Assembly: GCA_958510875.1 (NCBI GenBank)
Contig: OY294068.1
Location: 32,220,297 to 32,284,296, forward strand
Source of the DNA: Endomychus coccineus
Taxonomy: Eukaryota; Arthropoda; Insecta; Coleoptera; Endomychidae
DNA length: 64,000 nucleotides
Direction of reading: 5' to 3'
The stretch's first letter is position 1; each line of letters starts with the position of its first letter. A program made the translations under genes and the position numbers. The notes beneath the pieces are model-generated. The model worked only from the letters and a program-made list of their open reading frames with translations. It did no database searches and had not been told where the DNA came from. Positions 57,101 through 60,755 of this stretch are shown piece by piece.

Positions 57101-60100
57101 TGAGAAATAAAATAAGTTTTGACCAAATAAATCATTTCTTGTTTAATTTTTCAGGGATTTTTCACCTTGCCCCCGTATTATTAAATTAGAAACAAGCCAC
57201 CGAATGCACCATTTTGGCATCACTCATCTCCTATGTTAAATGTTTTTGAATCACTTAAAATTCAATAATCAATTTAAAATTTGGAACATTTTGGGTATCG
57301 TTATGTTTGATGATCACTTTTATAATCACCGCTTTTTGGGTTTTTGTATGAACATTCTTCATGTTGGGTTTTATTTTTATTCAAGCTTTTATATTCATTA
57401 AATACTCTTACATGTAGTGTAAATTTAATGTTGATATAACTATTGAGTTAGCTTAACAATATAACTGAACTAACTGGCATGTACATATATTTCAACTAGG
57501 AGTGCAAGCAAGACACGACAAGTGACAGTGGGTACTGCACCCAACTTAAGGACAGCTGCTGCCGCTAGGTAACAATTAACATTTAACTTTCTTAGTAACT
57601 GTTGCTATACCGTCATTATATAATATCAAAAGTTTGATATTCGCTTAAGGTTTTGATATTGTTTAAGAAGTAGATTCGAGTGTAATAGTTTGATAACACT
57701 AAGACTTATTTTCAACTAATATTTTGTAAAAATAATTAATTCAAAATAATCAACGAGATAGTTTCTCTTAAACTAATTGCGAAGTAGAAAATTTCTAACA
57801 TATTTCACTAAACACATTATAGTACAGGACCAGGGTTTCCAGGATATGGGTTTCCCACAAATATCAAATTCTAATTAAGTGTTGCTATTTGTGATGAACA
57901 TTGTATTTGATAAATGTATATATACCATTTGCTAAATTTGATTGAATTCATTCGACTGTTCTAAAATCAATTTTTTCGTCAAGTTTGAAAAGTGTATCTT
58001 TCACAATGTATTGTATAAGTGAACCAGTATCAAATCGTTATAAGGAGTCTTATGGACTGAATGAATCACTTCGAATATTTGTGATCTATTGTACGGAGTA
58101 TATTTTTTCTTTCGGAACATTCTAAATTCAAATTTGGAAGCCATTGATGCCCACAATGTCAATTTCTAGAATATATCGATCTAGAGCAGTCAAATTGGTA
58201 TTGGACCCGTAAATCCTTGGGAAATGGATCGATTTTCCCAAAATAAAATACGTGTCTATAGAAGTTTTTTTAATATATATGCATCCAAGTAACATGAAAT
58301 GTGTGCTCTCCGGTATGATTTGACATATAGTACGGTGAAATGTTTTTTTTTTAACTATTACCTCAGAATCCTTTCTGCACAGGGTTTGGGTAACGATGAA
58401 AGTAAAATGTCATTTTCATTGTCACTGAACGTATTACCCGTGCCGTCCGAACTTTGAAGCGCTGTAACGGAGGGAACGGATTCTTGTAGATTTTTTCGAG
58501 TCCTTATAAAACGTATGTTTTCGAAAAAAACTGCATACACGTTGCGATAACGGAGGAAAAATAATTTTTGCGACAGGATAAAAAAGTTTATCCTTTTGGT
58601 TTTTGTCTGAAAAAAAAAATAAAAAAAGCTTTTGTCTGCAGGCAGGGCAATAGGAAACAAGAAAATCGATTTTGAAACTTTTCGAGGGGAAGTTCCTGCT
58701 CAAAAGGATTTTGAGAGGCAGCAATTCTATGATTTGATTGTATTACTACTAATAATACTTAATTTTGTTGTTCTACAGCCGCCATTTCTATTCTGTAAGC
58801 CAAATCGCTCCTACACTTTGAAATGTTATTGAAAAACTCGCTTATTTGGCACTACACTGTTATTTTATAATGACGCTATATCAAAATATATCCAAATTAA
58901 TTTCAGTTATAATATCAATACACCGAATGATGGTATTCTGTTTATGTTTTACTAAGCACTGATTTGATTTCGCTTAGTAAATCGGCGATTAATTATACAG
59001 GATAAGTCATGTAGAACGTACCAAACTCCTGGGGTATATTCTACATCAAATCAAAATTTAATAACTCAAACGTTGCGATCCGATTTTCATTTGTTTTCAA
59101 TCTATAGCGAAATAAAGAAATTCTCTACACAAATTATGGTTTGAATATACCGCCATGGACTTCTAAACATTTCCTGCTTCAGTTGCAGAGGGCGTCTACT
59201 TTGTTCTACCGATTTAGAGTTAATTAATGACGGACGGAAGTTGTGCGATGTCAGACGACAAATAAGAAACTGCATGTGGATGTAAACGAATCAGCCAGTG
59301 TACAAGTTATTTGAATGAACTGCGGTTTCCCGCGCTTCTAATCGTTCGATTATTGGCGCCTCCATTTTAGGGGTCCGTGGTCTGTTCTCCAATCGCGTTA
59401 ACGACCGGTCGTGTCCAGACTCTTTATTCTCGTGATTCATGCTTTTCTTGAATCCTGAGTTTCAATTTGAACTTTGTAGGTATACCTAACTTTTGAACCA
59501 GTCCCATGAAGAATAGTCCATTGGTGTATGGGTCTGGGCACGACCTTAGAGCCAAACTAATATTATCACCGCGAACAATCCAACGCCCTGAGAAAGATTC
59601 ATCCACATGAGTGAAATGCGCAGGAGCTCCATCGTACTGTTTGCATTCTGATGTTTATTGGAACGTCGAGTTCAACATCAAGGTACCTACCGGTCTCTTC
59701 CAATATACGAGGACTAATTGAAAACTACACCATACGTTTTCCAAAAATGCGTTCAGACAATGTGTGAAAATTGTCGTCCGACTATACATGAATACTAATG
59801 CGTCACGGATTGCATGCGGCGAGCATGATCTTCTGATTGAAACCTGTTTGAATTTATTTTACTGCAGACTTTCAGTGCTCTATGGCAGCATTGTACAAAT
59901 CTGCGCCTCTTTCCGACCCATATTAAGCAGTCGGTTGTGTCGCTAATCCCTAGAAGCGACAGACATCGTTGAAACATTTCATGTAAAATTCGAGTTGATT
60001 AATACGGTTCACATTCATACTATGTCCTGGTGCCAAGTTGATTTGAGTCAGCATCCACAAGTTTTCAAATACTATGTACACTACCATGTATTTAGTTATG

Positions 60101-60755
60101 ACGCATTAACTTGAACACAAATGAAAATCGGATATGTTTTTTCAAAAAAGCTTAGTGCGCTCCTCATAACTCATCCTTTATACATTTTTTATGCGTGTAC
60201 AGTGACAGTCTGTACAACAATGGCGATAATGATGAAGTTAATCTTTGGAGTGTTCCGAATTTCATTGATTCATTCCTGCTTTGTAAATTTCGCAGTTGAT
60301 TATATATAGACAGGTCCTCCTCTTCCTCTTCTGGAACTATTTTTCTATTCTTAAGATTATTTTTTATAATGTTAATGTTATACAATCATGACATCTACCA
60401 ACTATGACAAACATTCTGCATCAGGCAAGTCAGAATATTCTCGATTTCCTAGTCATCCTGTTTGAAAATATGTATATACGAAATTTGCTCGAAATTATAA
60501 TCAAATACCACCCTACCTCACGCACGACATGAACAGAATACTACTCATTGAAATTTATCGCATTTGTAAGATGTTCTCAAATTGACGTTTTATTCATATA
60601 GGACGAGAACACCTTCTGGTTCCAATACACCTGTTCCACCCGGCACCACAACAGCTGTTACGAAATTACTTAGGAAAGCTTCTGGAGCATCTGATACGCC
60701 AACAGGACAAGCCAAGAAAACGACAAAGGACACAAGAGAACCTTTTAGGCTTTAG
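2256..60755 (+). CDS. shot: Spectraplakin short stop (MACF1/dystonin orthologue), C-terminal part, spliced gene span
   Basis: Spectraplakins are giant cytoskeletal linkers joining actin to microtubules. The rod is spectrin repeats; the C-terminus carries two EF-hands, a microtubule-binding GAS2 domain and a basic Ser/Gly/Arg tail that recruits EB1 through SxIP motifs. Here the order rod, EF-hands, GAS2, SxIP tail is complete, and every junction is GT-AG with matching phase. The main exons sum to 11,868 nt (3,955 residues plus stop). The N-terminal calponin-homology and plakin domains are absent because the window opens inside an upstream intron. Gene identity rests on domain order and on conserved stretches such as [19 protein letters not shown] and [11 protein letters not shown]. 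What I cannot see is which exons are used in which transcript. Confidence 0.93.
3768..4250. mobile_element. MITE with TA target duplication
   Basis: Terminal inverted repeats AGGAGGTTCGGTAG and CTACCGAACCTCCT are flanked on both sides by TA. Length 483 bases with no coding capacity. Tc1/mariner-type target choice suggests a non-autonomous DNA transposon. Confidence 0.75.
4360..5130 (-). pseudogene. Non-LTR retrotransposon reverse transcriptase fragment (jockey/CR1-like)
   Basis: On the minus strand, translation from about 5090 gives [15 protein letters not shown], the usual segment after the AFDTVxH motif of jockey/CR1-type reverse transcriptases. Further on are [20 protein letters not shown] and [19 protein letters not shown], matching the region after the YADDT box. 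The YADDT box itself is not intact, and stops and frameshifts break the frame. 5' and 3' parts are missing. Dead insertion in the intron. Confidence 0.75.
5483..6578 (+). CDS. shot: shot exon: spectrin repeats and start of Ser/Arg linker
   Basis: Acceptor TTTTTAG before 5483, donor GTAAGC at 6579; 1,096 nt, phase 0 in, 1 out. It begins [12 protein letters not shown] and contains repeat-marking segments [38 protein letters not shown] and [12 protein letters not shown], about three and a half repeats. The last 25 or so residues change composition to Ser/Arg/Pro ([18 protein letters not shown]), which begins a non-helical linker finished by the next exon. Phase 1 joins exactly to 6632 and restores Gly. 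Confidence 0.9.
6632..9426 (+). CDS. shot: shot exon: Ser-rich linker then spectrin repeats
   Basis: Acceptor TTACAG before 6632, donor GTGAGT at 9427; 2,795 nt, phase 1 in, 0 out. The first 40 residues continue the linker ([28 protein letters not shown]); the rod resumes at [19 protein letters not shown], a very spectraplakin-like stretch. About eight spectrin repeats follow; landmarks include [55 protein letters not shown] and [12 protein letters not shown]. The second candidate AG (6637-6638) breaks the frame, so 6632 is the correct start. Read-through past the donor to 9639 is intronic. Confidence 0.92.
9427..9893 (+). other. Intron between rod exons
   Basis: AT-rich; GTGAGT donor and a pyrimidine-rich TTTCTTTCCCCAG acceptor. 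I see no repeat or conserved element. Confidence 0.6.
9894..12715 (+). CDS. shot: shot exon: spectrin repeats (longest rod exon)
   Basis: Acceptor TTTCCCCAG before 9894, donor GTTAGT at 12716; 2,822 nt, phase 0 in, 2 out. It begins [18 protein letters not shown], the typical helix start of a spectraplakin repeat, and encodes about 8-9 repeats. Landmarks are [66 protein letters not shown] and [12 protein letters not shown]. The exon is an uninterrupted frame of 940 codons with no low-complexity insertions. It ends EALNR, with the Arg codon split across the intron (AG|G). Confidence 0.92.
12716..13734 (+). other. Intron, left part
   Basis: AT-rich, with several short random frames on both strands, none coding-like. 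No repeat recognised before the palindromic element at 13735. Confidence 0.5.
13735..14869. mobile_element. Palindromic MITE, TACAGGGTGTTTCA ends
   Basis: A 1,135-base near-perfect foldback: TACAGGGTGTTTCA at the left, TGAAACATCCTGTA at the right, flanked by TA on both sides. Arms stay recognisable for about 500 bases (for example CGCATCCGTATTCAAGATAC near 13826 against GTATCTTGAATACGGATGCG near 14756), with the turn near 14300. No transposase. Likely a non-autonomous Tc1/mariner-superfamily element. Confidence 0.85.
16106..16464 (+). CDS. shot: shot exon: one spectrin repeat
   Basis: Acceptor ATTTAG before 16106, donor GTAAGT at 16465; 359 nt, phase 2 in, 1 out. Joined to the previous exon it reads [15 protein letters not shown], then [20 protein letters not shown] and [20 protein letters not shown]: helix C of one repeat and helix A of the next. 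The preceding 3.4-kb intron carries a long palindromic element but no other exon I can support. Confidence 0.9.
16600..17340. mobile_element. Unclassified GC-richer interspersed segment
   Basis: Base composition rises sharply compared with the flanking intron. Neither strand has a recognisable protein, although open frames of about 80 (+) and 118 (-) codons occur. The pattern (GC-rich, no arms, no clear ends) resembles an untranslated or ORF1 part of a non-LTR element, but I cannot assign it. Confidence 0.4.
17452..19456 (+). CDS. shot: shot exon: last spectrin repeats of the rod
   Basis: Acceptor CCATTAG before 17452, donor GTAAGT at 19457; 2,005 nt, phase 1 in, 2 out. It contains about six repeats; landmarks are [94 protein letters not shown] and [15 protein letters not shown]. 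The end turns basic ([13 protein letters not shown]), marking the exit from the rod. The open frame upstream of 17452 (from 17334) lies in the intron and is not coding-like. Confidence 0.92.
19457..20690. other. Intron segment with GC-rich island and a direct repeat
   Basis: Positions 19457-19980 are plain AT-rich intron. A GC-rich island follows at about 19995-20120. CGAAAACGGCT(C/T)AAGGTAC occurs at about 20151 and again at about 20476 in the same orientation. Probably a degenerate repeat; class unknown. Confidence 0.4.
20690..21440 (+). pseudogene. Mariner-like transposase remnants, two degenerate partial copies
   Basis: The + strand gives broken pieces typical of an insect mariner-like transposase: [10 protein letters not shown] near 20890, then [19 protein letters not shown] and [10 protein letters not shown] near 21100-21210. 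These are followed by remains of CDLTPLDYF and [16 protein letters not shown] near 21300-21390. The FSDxAHFWL block occurs twice, so two partial copies lie head to tail. Stops and frameshifts throughout; inactive. Confidence 0.65.
21812..21880 (+). CDS. shot: shot small exon in rod-to-EF-hand linker (69 nt)
   Basis: Acceptor CATCAG before 21812, donor GTATGT at 21881; phase 2 in and 2 out, so it can be skipped without frame change. Joined to 19456 it reads [20 protein letters not shown] then RKQ, a Ser/Pro/Asp-rich unstructured segment. It is GC-rich against its intron. A linker of this composition precedes the EF-hands in insect Shot. Use of the exon is inferred from splice sites and frame. 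Confidence 0.75.
22219..23035. mobile_element. Foldback element, TACAGG left end
   Basis: The left arm (22240-22475) contains CGAGCAACCCCCTAATAGGG, GTGATACGTCATTTGAAAGG and GGTCTTGGAAGCCTCTTTAC; all return inverted at 22815-23035. Left end TACAGGATGTTCCATCTC has no counterpart at the right, so the right terminus is truncated or diverged. Non-coding interior. Confidence 0.8.
23038..24289 (+). other. Intron between linker exons, nothing recognised
   Basis: AT-rich apart from a short GC-richer stretch at 23730-23870. No arms, ORF or splice-bounded segment that I can support. Confidence 0.45.
24290..24328 (+). CDS. shot: shot microexon (39 nt) in rod-to-EF-hand linker
   Basis: Acceptor TTATTTTTAG before 24290, donor GTTAGC at 24329; phase 2 in and out. 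Between the neighbouring exons it reads [24 protein letters not shown], a basic Ser-rich continuation that fits the linker. It is far too short for ORF finding, and support is splice signals, exact phase match and composition only. The donor is GTTAGC rather than the commoner GTAAGT. Skipping it keeps frame. Confidence 0.62.
25400..26345 (+). pseudogene. Non-LTR retrotransposon 3' part (RT end, RNase H, Cys-His tail)
   Basis: Broken + strand frames give [12 protein letters not shown] near 25785, typical of the post-RT region of jockey/R1/I-type elements. Next come [20 protein letters not shown] near 25852 and [18 protein letters not shown] near 26080 (RNase H region), and a zinc-knuckle-like [20 protein letters not shown] near 26203. 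Several frameshifts and stops; inactive. Confidence 0.8.
26750..26827 (+). CDS. shot: shot small exon in rod-to-EF-hand linker (78 nt)
   Basis: Acceptor GTCTACAG before 26750, donor GTACAT at 26828; phase 2 in and 2 out. It encodes [19 protein letters not shown] and PRFPPSG, a proline/serine-rich segment directly before the EF-hand exon. It is strikingly GC-rich for this intron. With the 69- and 39-nt exons it makes a three-part optional linker whose length could be tuned by splicing. Confidence 0.75.
27518..27798 (+). CDS. shot: shot exon: EF-hand 1
   Basis: Acceptor CATTTAG before 27518, donor GTAAGT at 27799; 281 nt, phase 2 in, 1 out. It starts [20 protein letters not shown], then [20 protein letters not shown] and [20 protein letters not shown], the helical lead-in to the EF-hands, and then [20 protein letters not shown]. 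The first loop is [12 protein letters not shown]. Ca-ligand positions 1, 3, 5 and 12 are D, D, N, E, but loop position 6, almost always Gly, is Glu. EF-hands in spectraplakins sit next to GAS2 and modulate microtubule and EB1 interaction. Confidence 0.93.
27888..28114 (+). CDS. shot: shot exon: EF-hand 2 and N-terminal half of GAS2 domain
   Basis: Acceptor TTTCCTAG before 27888, donor GTAAGC at 28115; 227 nt, phase 1 in, 0 out. It reads [17 protein letters not shown], then the second EF loop [12 protein letters not shown], then [12 protein letters not shown]. The GAS2 domain begins at [19 protein letters not shown] and runs to [10 protein letters not shown]. Loop position 12, normally the bidentate Glu, is Lys, and position 5 is Arg, so calcium binding by this hand is doubtful. 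GAS2 binds the microtubule lattice. Confidence 0.93.
28315..29115. mobile_element. Foldback element with GTCGCTGATTACGAATTCG module
   Basis: The left arm near 28320-28390 (CTCAAAAAGTACTGCTTAAA, GGGTTTTTGATGTCGCTGAT) returns inverted at 29035-29115 (ATCAGCGACGTCAAAAACCC, CAGTACTTTTCGAGATG). Interior non-coding. Terminal positions are approximate. Shares its inner module with the elements at 435, 39184 and 42298. Confidence 0.65.
29230..29640. mobile_element. Unclassified GC-rich segment
   Basis: About 400 bases much richer in GC than the intron around it (ACCGGGGGCACCGACTTC, TTCCCCGAGTTAGGGGAAAA with a small hairpin). No protein similarity seen in six frames. Possibly an untranslated part of a retroelement. 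Confidence 0.35.
29640..31571 (+). other. Intron inside the GAS2 domain, right part
   Basis: AT-rich. A GC-richer patch at 30130-30200 has no clean splice-bounded frame. No other structure recognised. Confidence 0.4.
31572..31689 (+). CDS. shot: shot exon: C-terminal half of GAS2 domain
   Basis: Acceptor GTTTTCAG before 31572, donor GTATGT at 31690; 118 nt, phase 0 in, 1 out. It encodes [19 protein letters not shown] and [20 protein letters not shown], the most conserved part of GAS2 in all spectraplakins. It ends with a lone G that completes the first codon of whichever exon follows. Downstream at least four candidate exons accept this phase. Confidence 0.94.
31690..34025 (+). other. Intron after GAS2, left part
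   Basis: AT-rich. The minus strand at 31870-31990 reads [18 protein letters not shown], which resembles the C-terminal part of mariner-like transposases, but is too short to classify firmly. Nothing else supported. Confidence 0.35.
34026..34082 (+). CDS. shot: Candidate 57-nt cassette exon after GAS2
   Basis: A GC-rich island in a very AT-rich intron has acceptor CATGTTAG before 34026 and donor GTAAGC at 34083. Phase is 1 in and 1 out (57 nt), open throughout, encoding [19 protein letters not shown]. Spliced between 31689 and 38676 it gives DPCR-V...L-AKGRTN with no frame change. Vertebrate dystonin also has an alternative insert at this exact point, between DPCR and AKGRTN. I infer a symmetric cassette; no transcript evidence is available here. 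Confidence 0.6.
35022..35552. mobile_element. Palindromic MITE, TACAGGGTGTTTCA ends, 531 bases
   Basis: Ends TACAGGGTGTTTCAGTTTTT and AAACTGAAACACACTGTA, each flanked by TA. Arms include TTCGTTCATAA against TTATGAACGAA, and AATAATAGGGGTCTTT against AAAGACCCCTATTATT. Same terminal sequence as the 13735 element but a different interior. Non-coding. Confidence 0.85.
35890..36890 (-). pseudogene. Non-LTR retrotransposon fragment (RT end to RNase H), minus strand
   Basis: Reading the minus strand from about 36870 downwards gives [20 protein letters not shown] then [20 protein letters not shown], the post-catalytic part of a jockey/R1/I-type reverse transcriptase. The remainder to about 35890 is GC-rich like the RNase H region but full of stops. 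Opposite orientation to the 25400 fragment and probably a related clade. Confidence 0.7.
37327..37406. repeat. 80-base imperfect hairpin
   Basis: GGCTATTATTCACCTGGATGA pairs with TCATCCACGTAAATAATAGCC, and TTTACG with CGTAAA, around a GC-rich loop (CTCGCCTGCGGCTCG). Class unknown. Confidence 0.7.
37408..38675 (+). other. Intron before the AKGRTN exon
   Basis: AT-rich with a short AGTAGTAGTAG run near 37440; nothing else recognised. Confidence 0.45.
38676..38833 (+). CDS. shot: shot exon: canonical post-GAS2 segment (AKGRTN), mutually exclusive choice 1
   Basis: Acceptor ACGACAG before 38676, donor GTATTG at 38834; 158 nt, phase 1 in, 0 out. It encodes [20 protein letters not shown] then [20 protein letters not shown] and a Ser/Thr-rich end, the form conserved from flies to human MACF1. 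It joins the tail exon at 49801 in frame (ITK|VRERS). It cannot be combined with the exons at 46967 or 48533, since either would then meet a stop. Confidence 0.92.
39184..39942. mobile_element. Foldback element, GTCGAGGAAATAAAG ends
   Basis: Terminal inverted repeats GTCGAGGAAATAAAG / CTTTATTTCCTCGAC flanked by TA. Arms extend to about 85 bases (GGGAAAGTTG, GCAGTTGGATGGATTGAGAT). The interior has GGGGTCGCTGAACACGAATA near 39417 and GTCGCTGATCGCGACTGTGA near 39721. Length 759 bases, non-coding. Confidence 0.85.
39943..42297 (+). other. Intron segment, nothing recognised
   Basis: Very AT-rich. A short GC-rich patch near 40683-40715 (GTCGGAATTCGGACCCAGG) resembles a tRNA B-box only loosely. No repeat arms or ORF that I can support. 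Confidence 0.4.
42298..44137. mobile_element. Large foldback element with palindromically arranged tandem repeats
   Basis: Ends GTCCAGGAAATAAAG / CTTTATTTCCTGGAC with flanking TA; 1,840 bases. Outer arms match over about 170 bases (CTAGATCAGAATCTGCCA against TGGCAGATTCTGATCTAG). Inside are repeats of about 140 bases, each with a GGTCGCTGAATACGAATTTG-type core: three forward at about 42670, 42822 and 42960, and four inverted at about 43325, 43475, 43605 and 43750. Between the cores runs AT-rich TTAATTAA-like sequence. No coding capacity. Confidence 0.85.
44138..45362 (+). other. Intron segment with a possible microexon
   Basis: AT-rich. The only point of note is a possible 15- or 18-nt phase 1-1 microexon ending at 44575 before GTAAGT, listed as a finding and not annotated as coding. 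Confidence 0.35.
45363..46828. mobile_element. 1.47-kb palindrome with internal tandem repeats
   Basis: The outer left arm at 45363-45550 (GATTTGTGTGAAGTTGTTC, ATATGCGGTATATT) returns inverted at 46640-46828 (CAACTTCACACAAATCATC, AATATACCGCAT). Inside, three left units of about 135 bases (with GGTAAATAGCAACCCC / TTTTAGTAAATACG / GACCTGTTAGAAAC) near 45740, 45890 and 46020 are mirrored by three right units to about 46450. The right end lies about 140 bases before the alternative exon at 46967. Class unknown. Confidence 0.8.
46967..47112 (+). CDS. shot: shot alternative post-GAS2 exon (AHEHMAEL), mutually exclusive choice 2
   Basis: Acceptor TTCTTTAG before 46967, donor GTAATA at 47113; 146 nt, phase 1 in, 0 out, the same phases as the 38676 exon. 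Read after the lone G of the GAS2 exon it gives [20 protein letters not shown], then [15 protein letters not shown] and [14 protein letters not shown]. It is much more GC-rich than the intron and looks coding. Read after the 38676 exon it hits TGA after seven codons. I do not recognise a domain. A palindromic repeat ends about 140 bases upstream. Confidence 0.72.
47113..48532 (+). other. Intron between alternative exons 2 and 3
   Basis: AT-rich; no repeat arms or coding segment recognised. Confidence 0.45.
48533..48609 (+). CDS. shot: shot alternative post-GAS2 exon ([11 protein letters not shown]), mutually exclusive choice 3
   Basis: Acceptor GTCCGTGCAG before 48533, donor GTAAGT at 48610; 77 nt, phase 1 in, 0 out. 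After the GAS2 exon it reads [20 protein letters not shown] then MVGIPQ, and joins VRERS at 49801 in frame. In the phase left by either of the other two alternatives it ends in TAG. No known domain; splice sites are strong. Confidence 0.68.
48610..49800 (+). other. Intron before the common tail exon
   Basis: AT-rich, no recognisable element; ends in a pyrimidine-rich TTAAACTTTGTTTAG acceptor. Confidence 0.45.
49801..50059 (+). CDS. shot: shot exon: Ser/Arg/Gly-rich microtubule tail
   Basis: Acceptor TTTGTTTAG before 49801, donor GTAAGA at 50060; 259 nt, phase 0 in, 1 out. It encodes [50 protein letters not shown] and [19 protein letters not shown]. This basic GSR tail binds the microtubule lattice in spectraplakins, and the [13 protein letters not shown] block is very like fly Shot. 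It is the common acceptor for all three alternative exons. Confidence 0.92.
50341..50386 (-). ncRNA. Degraded hammerhead motif in left Penelope arm
   Basis: The minus strand reads CTCAAAA where the core should be CTGATGA, followed by T, GGTT-GTGA-GACC, GAAA, CGTACG, TA. Stem II, GAAA and stem III are kept, but three core bases are changed, so cleavage should be lost. Confidence 0.6.
50800..51060 (-). pseudogene. Penelope-like C-terminal remnant, left arm
   Basis: The minus strand of 50890-50810 reads [20 protein letters not shown] then SILEMIHIK, clearly the same protein end as the right arm with some differences (for example SILEM against SVLEM). It is more decayed after this point. Confidence 0.72.
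51173..52011. mobile_element. Palindromic MITE nested in the Penelope palindrome
   Basis: TACAGGGTGAGTCAG at the left, GTCACCCTGTA at the right, flanked by TA. Inner arms of about 190 bases match inverted (AATATCTCCGGAACTGTTC against GAACCGTTCCGGAGATATT region; CTACGCCACTGG against CCAGTGACGTAG). Non-coding. It interrupts the turn of the surrounding inverted repeat. Confidence 0.8.
52240..53030 (+). pseudogene. Penelope-like RT C-terminus and GIY-YIG endonuclease remnant
   Basis: Broken frames give [13 protein letters not shown] near 52375, [20 protein letters not shown] and [20 protein letters not shown] near 52570-52685. A GIY-YIG-like [10 protein letters not shown] lies near 52740, where YIG is degraded. 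The C-terminal stretch [20 protein letters not shown] then [20 protein letters not shown] ends at a stop near 53030. This is the typical C-terminus of Penelope/Poseidon-type elements. Several in-frame stops; inactive. Confidence 0.8.
53416..53458 (+). ncRNA. Hammerhead ribozyme motif in right Penelope arm
   Basis: Core CTGATGA (53421-53427), stem II GGTC-GTGA-GACC (53429-53440), GAAA (53441-53444), a palindromic stem III CGTACG (53445-53450), and a GTA cleavage triplet ending at 53452. Stem I can form between TCTT (53417-53420) and AAGA (53453-53456). This is the layout of Penelope-associated hammerheads with very short stem III, which act as dimers. A single U (53428) lies between the core and stem II and may be a bulge. 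Activity is not shown. Confidence 0.7.
53700..53892 (+). CDS. shot: shot tail exon with SRIP motif and GSRTP repeats
   Basis: Acceptor TTCAATTAG before 53700, donor GTAAGT at 53893; 193 nt, phase 1 in, 2 out. It reads [15 protein letters not shown], in which SRIP is an EB1-binding SxIP motif in a basic Ser/Pro context, then [10 protein letters not shown] and four tandem GSRTP units, then [12 protein letters not shown]. It leaves AA, which makes Lys with any of the four downstream cassettes or the terminal exon. Confidence 0.9.
53798..53857 (+). repeat. 15-nt coding tandem repeat (GSRTP x4)
   Basis: Four head-to-tail 15-base units inside the exon, consensus GG(T/A/C)TCTAGGACTCC(T/C), each coding GSRTP. 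Units differ only at synonymous third positions. A recent, slippage-prone, likely length-variable repeat in the microtubule-binding tail. Confidence 0.92.
53893..54333 (+). other. Intron between tail cassettes
   Basis: AT-rich; no repeat recognised. Confidence 0.5.
54334..54393 (+). CDS. shot: shot tail cassette with two SSIP motifs (60 nt)
   Basis: Acceptor CCTTGCTAG before 54334, donor GTAAAA at 54394; phase 2 in and out. It encodes [20 protein letters not shown], two SxIP motifs 7 residues apart. Skipping removes both without frame change. The SSIPAL context resembles the tail of fly Shot. Confidence 0.82.
54644..54733 (+). CDS. shot: shot tail cassette with SRIP motif (90 nt)
   Basis: Acceptor GTGTCAG before 54644, donor GTAATT at 54734; phase 2 in and out. 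It encodes [20 protein letters not shown] then [11 protein letters not shown]. It carries one SxIP motif (SRIP) followed by an acidic patch, unlike the other, basic cassettes. Confidence 0.78.
55242..55295 (+). CDS. shot: shot tail cassette with SNIP motif (54 nt)
   Basis: Acceptor AACTAG before 55242, donor GTAAAT at 55296; phase 2 in and out. It encodes [18 protein letters not shown]: a Lys/Ser-rich run leading into SNIP, a good EB1-binding context. Confidence 0.78.
55296..56092 (+). other. Intron segment before the mariner copy
   Basis: AT-rich. Random open frames of up to 97 codons show no coding character or family similarity. Confidence 0.45.
56093..57175 (+). mobile_element. Mariner element, inactive, with both terminal repeats
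   Basis: Terminal inverted repeats of about 30 bases (CGAGGGCAAAGTGAAAAGTC at the left; ATTTTTCAGGGATTTTTCAC then CTTGCCCCCG at the right), each flanked by TA. Length 1,083 bases against about 1.3 kb for intact mariners, so internally deleted. Encodes a broken mariner transposase. Confidence 0.9.
56270..57103 (+). pseudogene. Mariner transposase pseudogene
   Basis: The start MEKREFR (ATG 56270) is followed by fragments in three frames: [11 protein letters not shown] and [18 protein letters not shown], then [11 protein letters not shown] and [20 protein letters not shown], then [20 protein letters not shown], then [20 protein letters not shown] and [20 protein letters not shown]. At least three frameshifts. 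The first catalytic Asp (TVDET) is Asn; the second (HQDN) is kept; the third, normally just after SPDLAP, is lost in a small deletion. Dead by several independent lesions. Confidence 0.9.
57500..57568 (+). CDS. shot: shot tail cassette without SxIP (69 nt)
   Basis: Acceptor CAACTAG before 57500, donor GTAACA at 57569; phase 2 in and out. It encodes [20 protein letters not shown] then AA. It is basic and Ala-rich, with no SxIP. GC content and phase fit support it; a mariner copy lies just upstream in the intron. Confidence 0.72.
   Translation, partial: ECKQDTTSDSGYCTQLKDSCCR
57569..58360 (+). other. Intron segment, nothing recognised
   Basis: AT-rich, no arms or coding-like frame found. Confidence 0.45.
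58363..58720. repeat. Possible MITE with weak terminal inverted repeats
   Basis: CTCAGAATCCTTTCTGCACAGG at the left resembles the inverse of CCTGCTCAAAAGGATTTTGAG at the right. Interior GC-richer than the intron and non-coding. Weak evidence. Confidence 0.3.
58996..60138 (-). mobile_element. Mariner-like element remnant, minus strand
   Basis: The left end TACAGGATAAGTCATG is preceded by TA. Inner arms CCGATTTTCATTTGT (about 59090) and ACAAATGAAAATCGG (about 60117) are inverted. On the minus strand at about 59610-59500, [20 protein letters not shown] then [19 protein letters not shown] matches, in degraded form, the FPGR-WIxRGG..WPxRSPDLTPxDFFLWG block of insect mariner-like transposases. Inactive. 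Confidence 0.6.
60602..60755 (+). CDS. shot: shot terminal coding exon and stop codon
   Basis: Acceptor TCATATAG before 60602; phase 2 in; stop TAG at 60753-60755. It encodes [40 protein letters not shown] and [11 protein letters not shown]. It continues the Ser/Thr/Pro/Lys-rich tail, and the frame fits all upstream tail exons, which supports the whole chain of phases. Confidence 0.88.
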
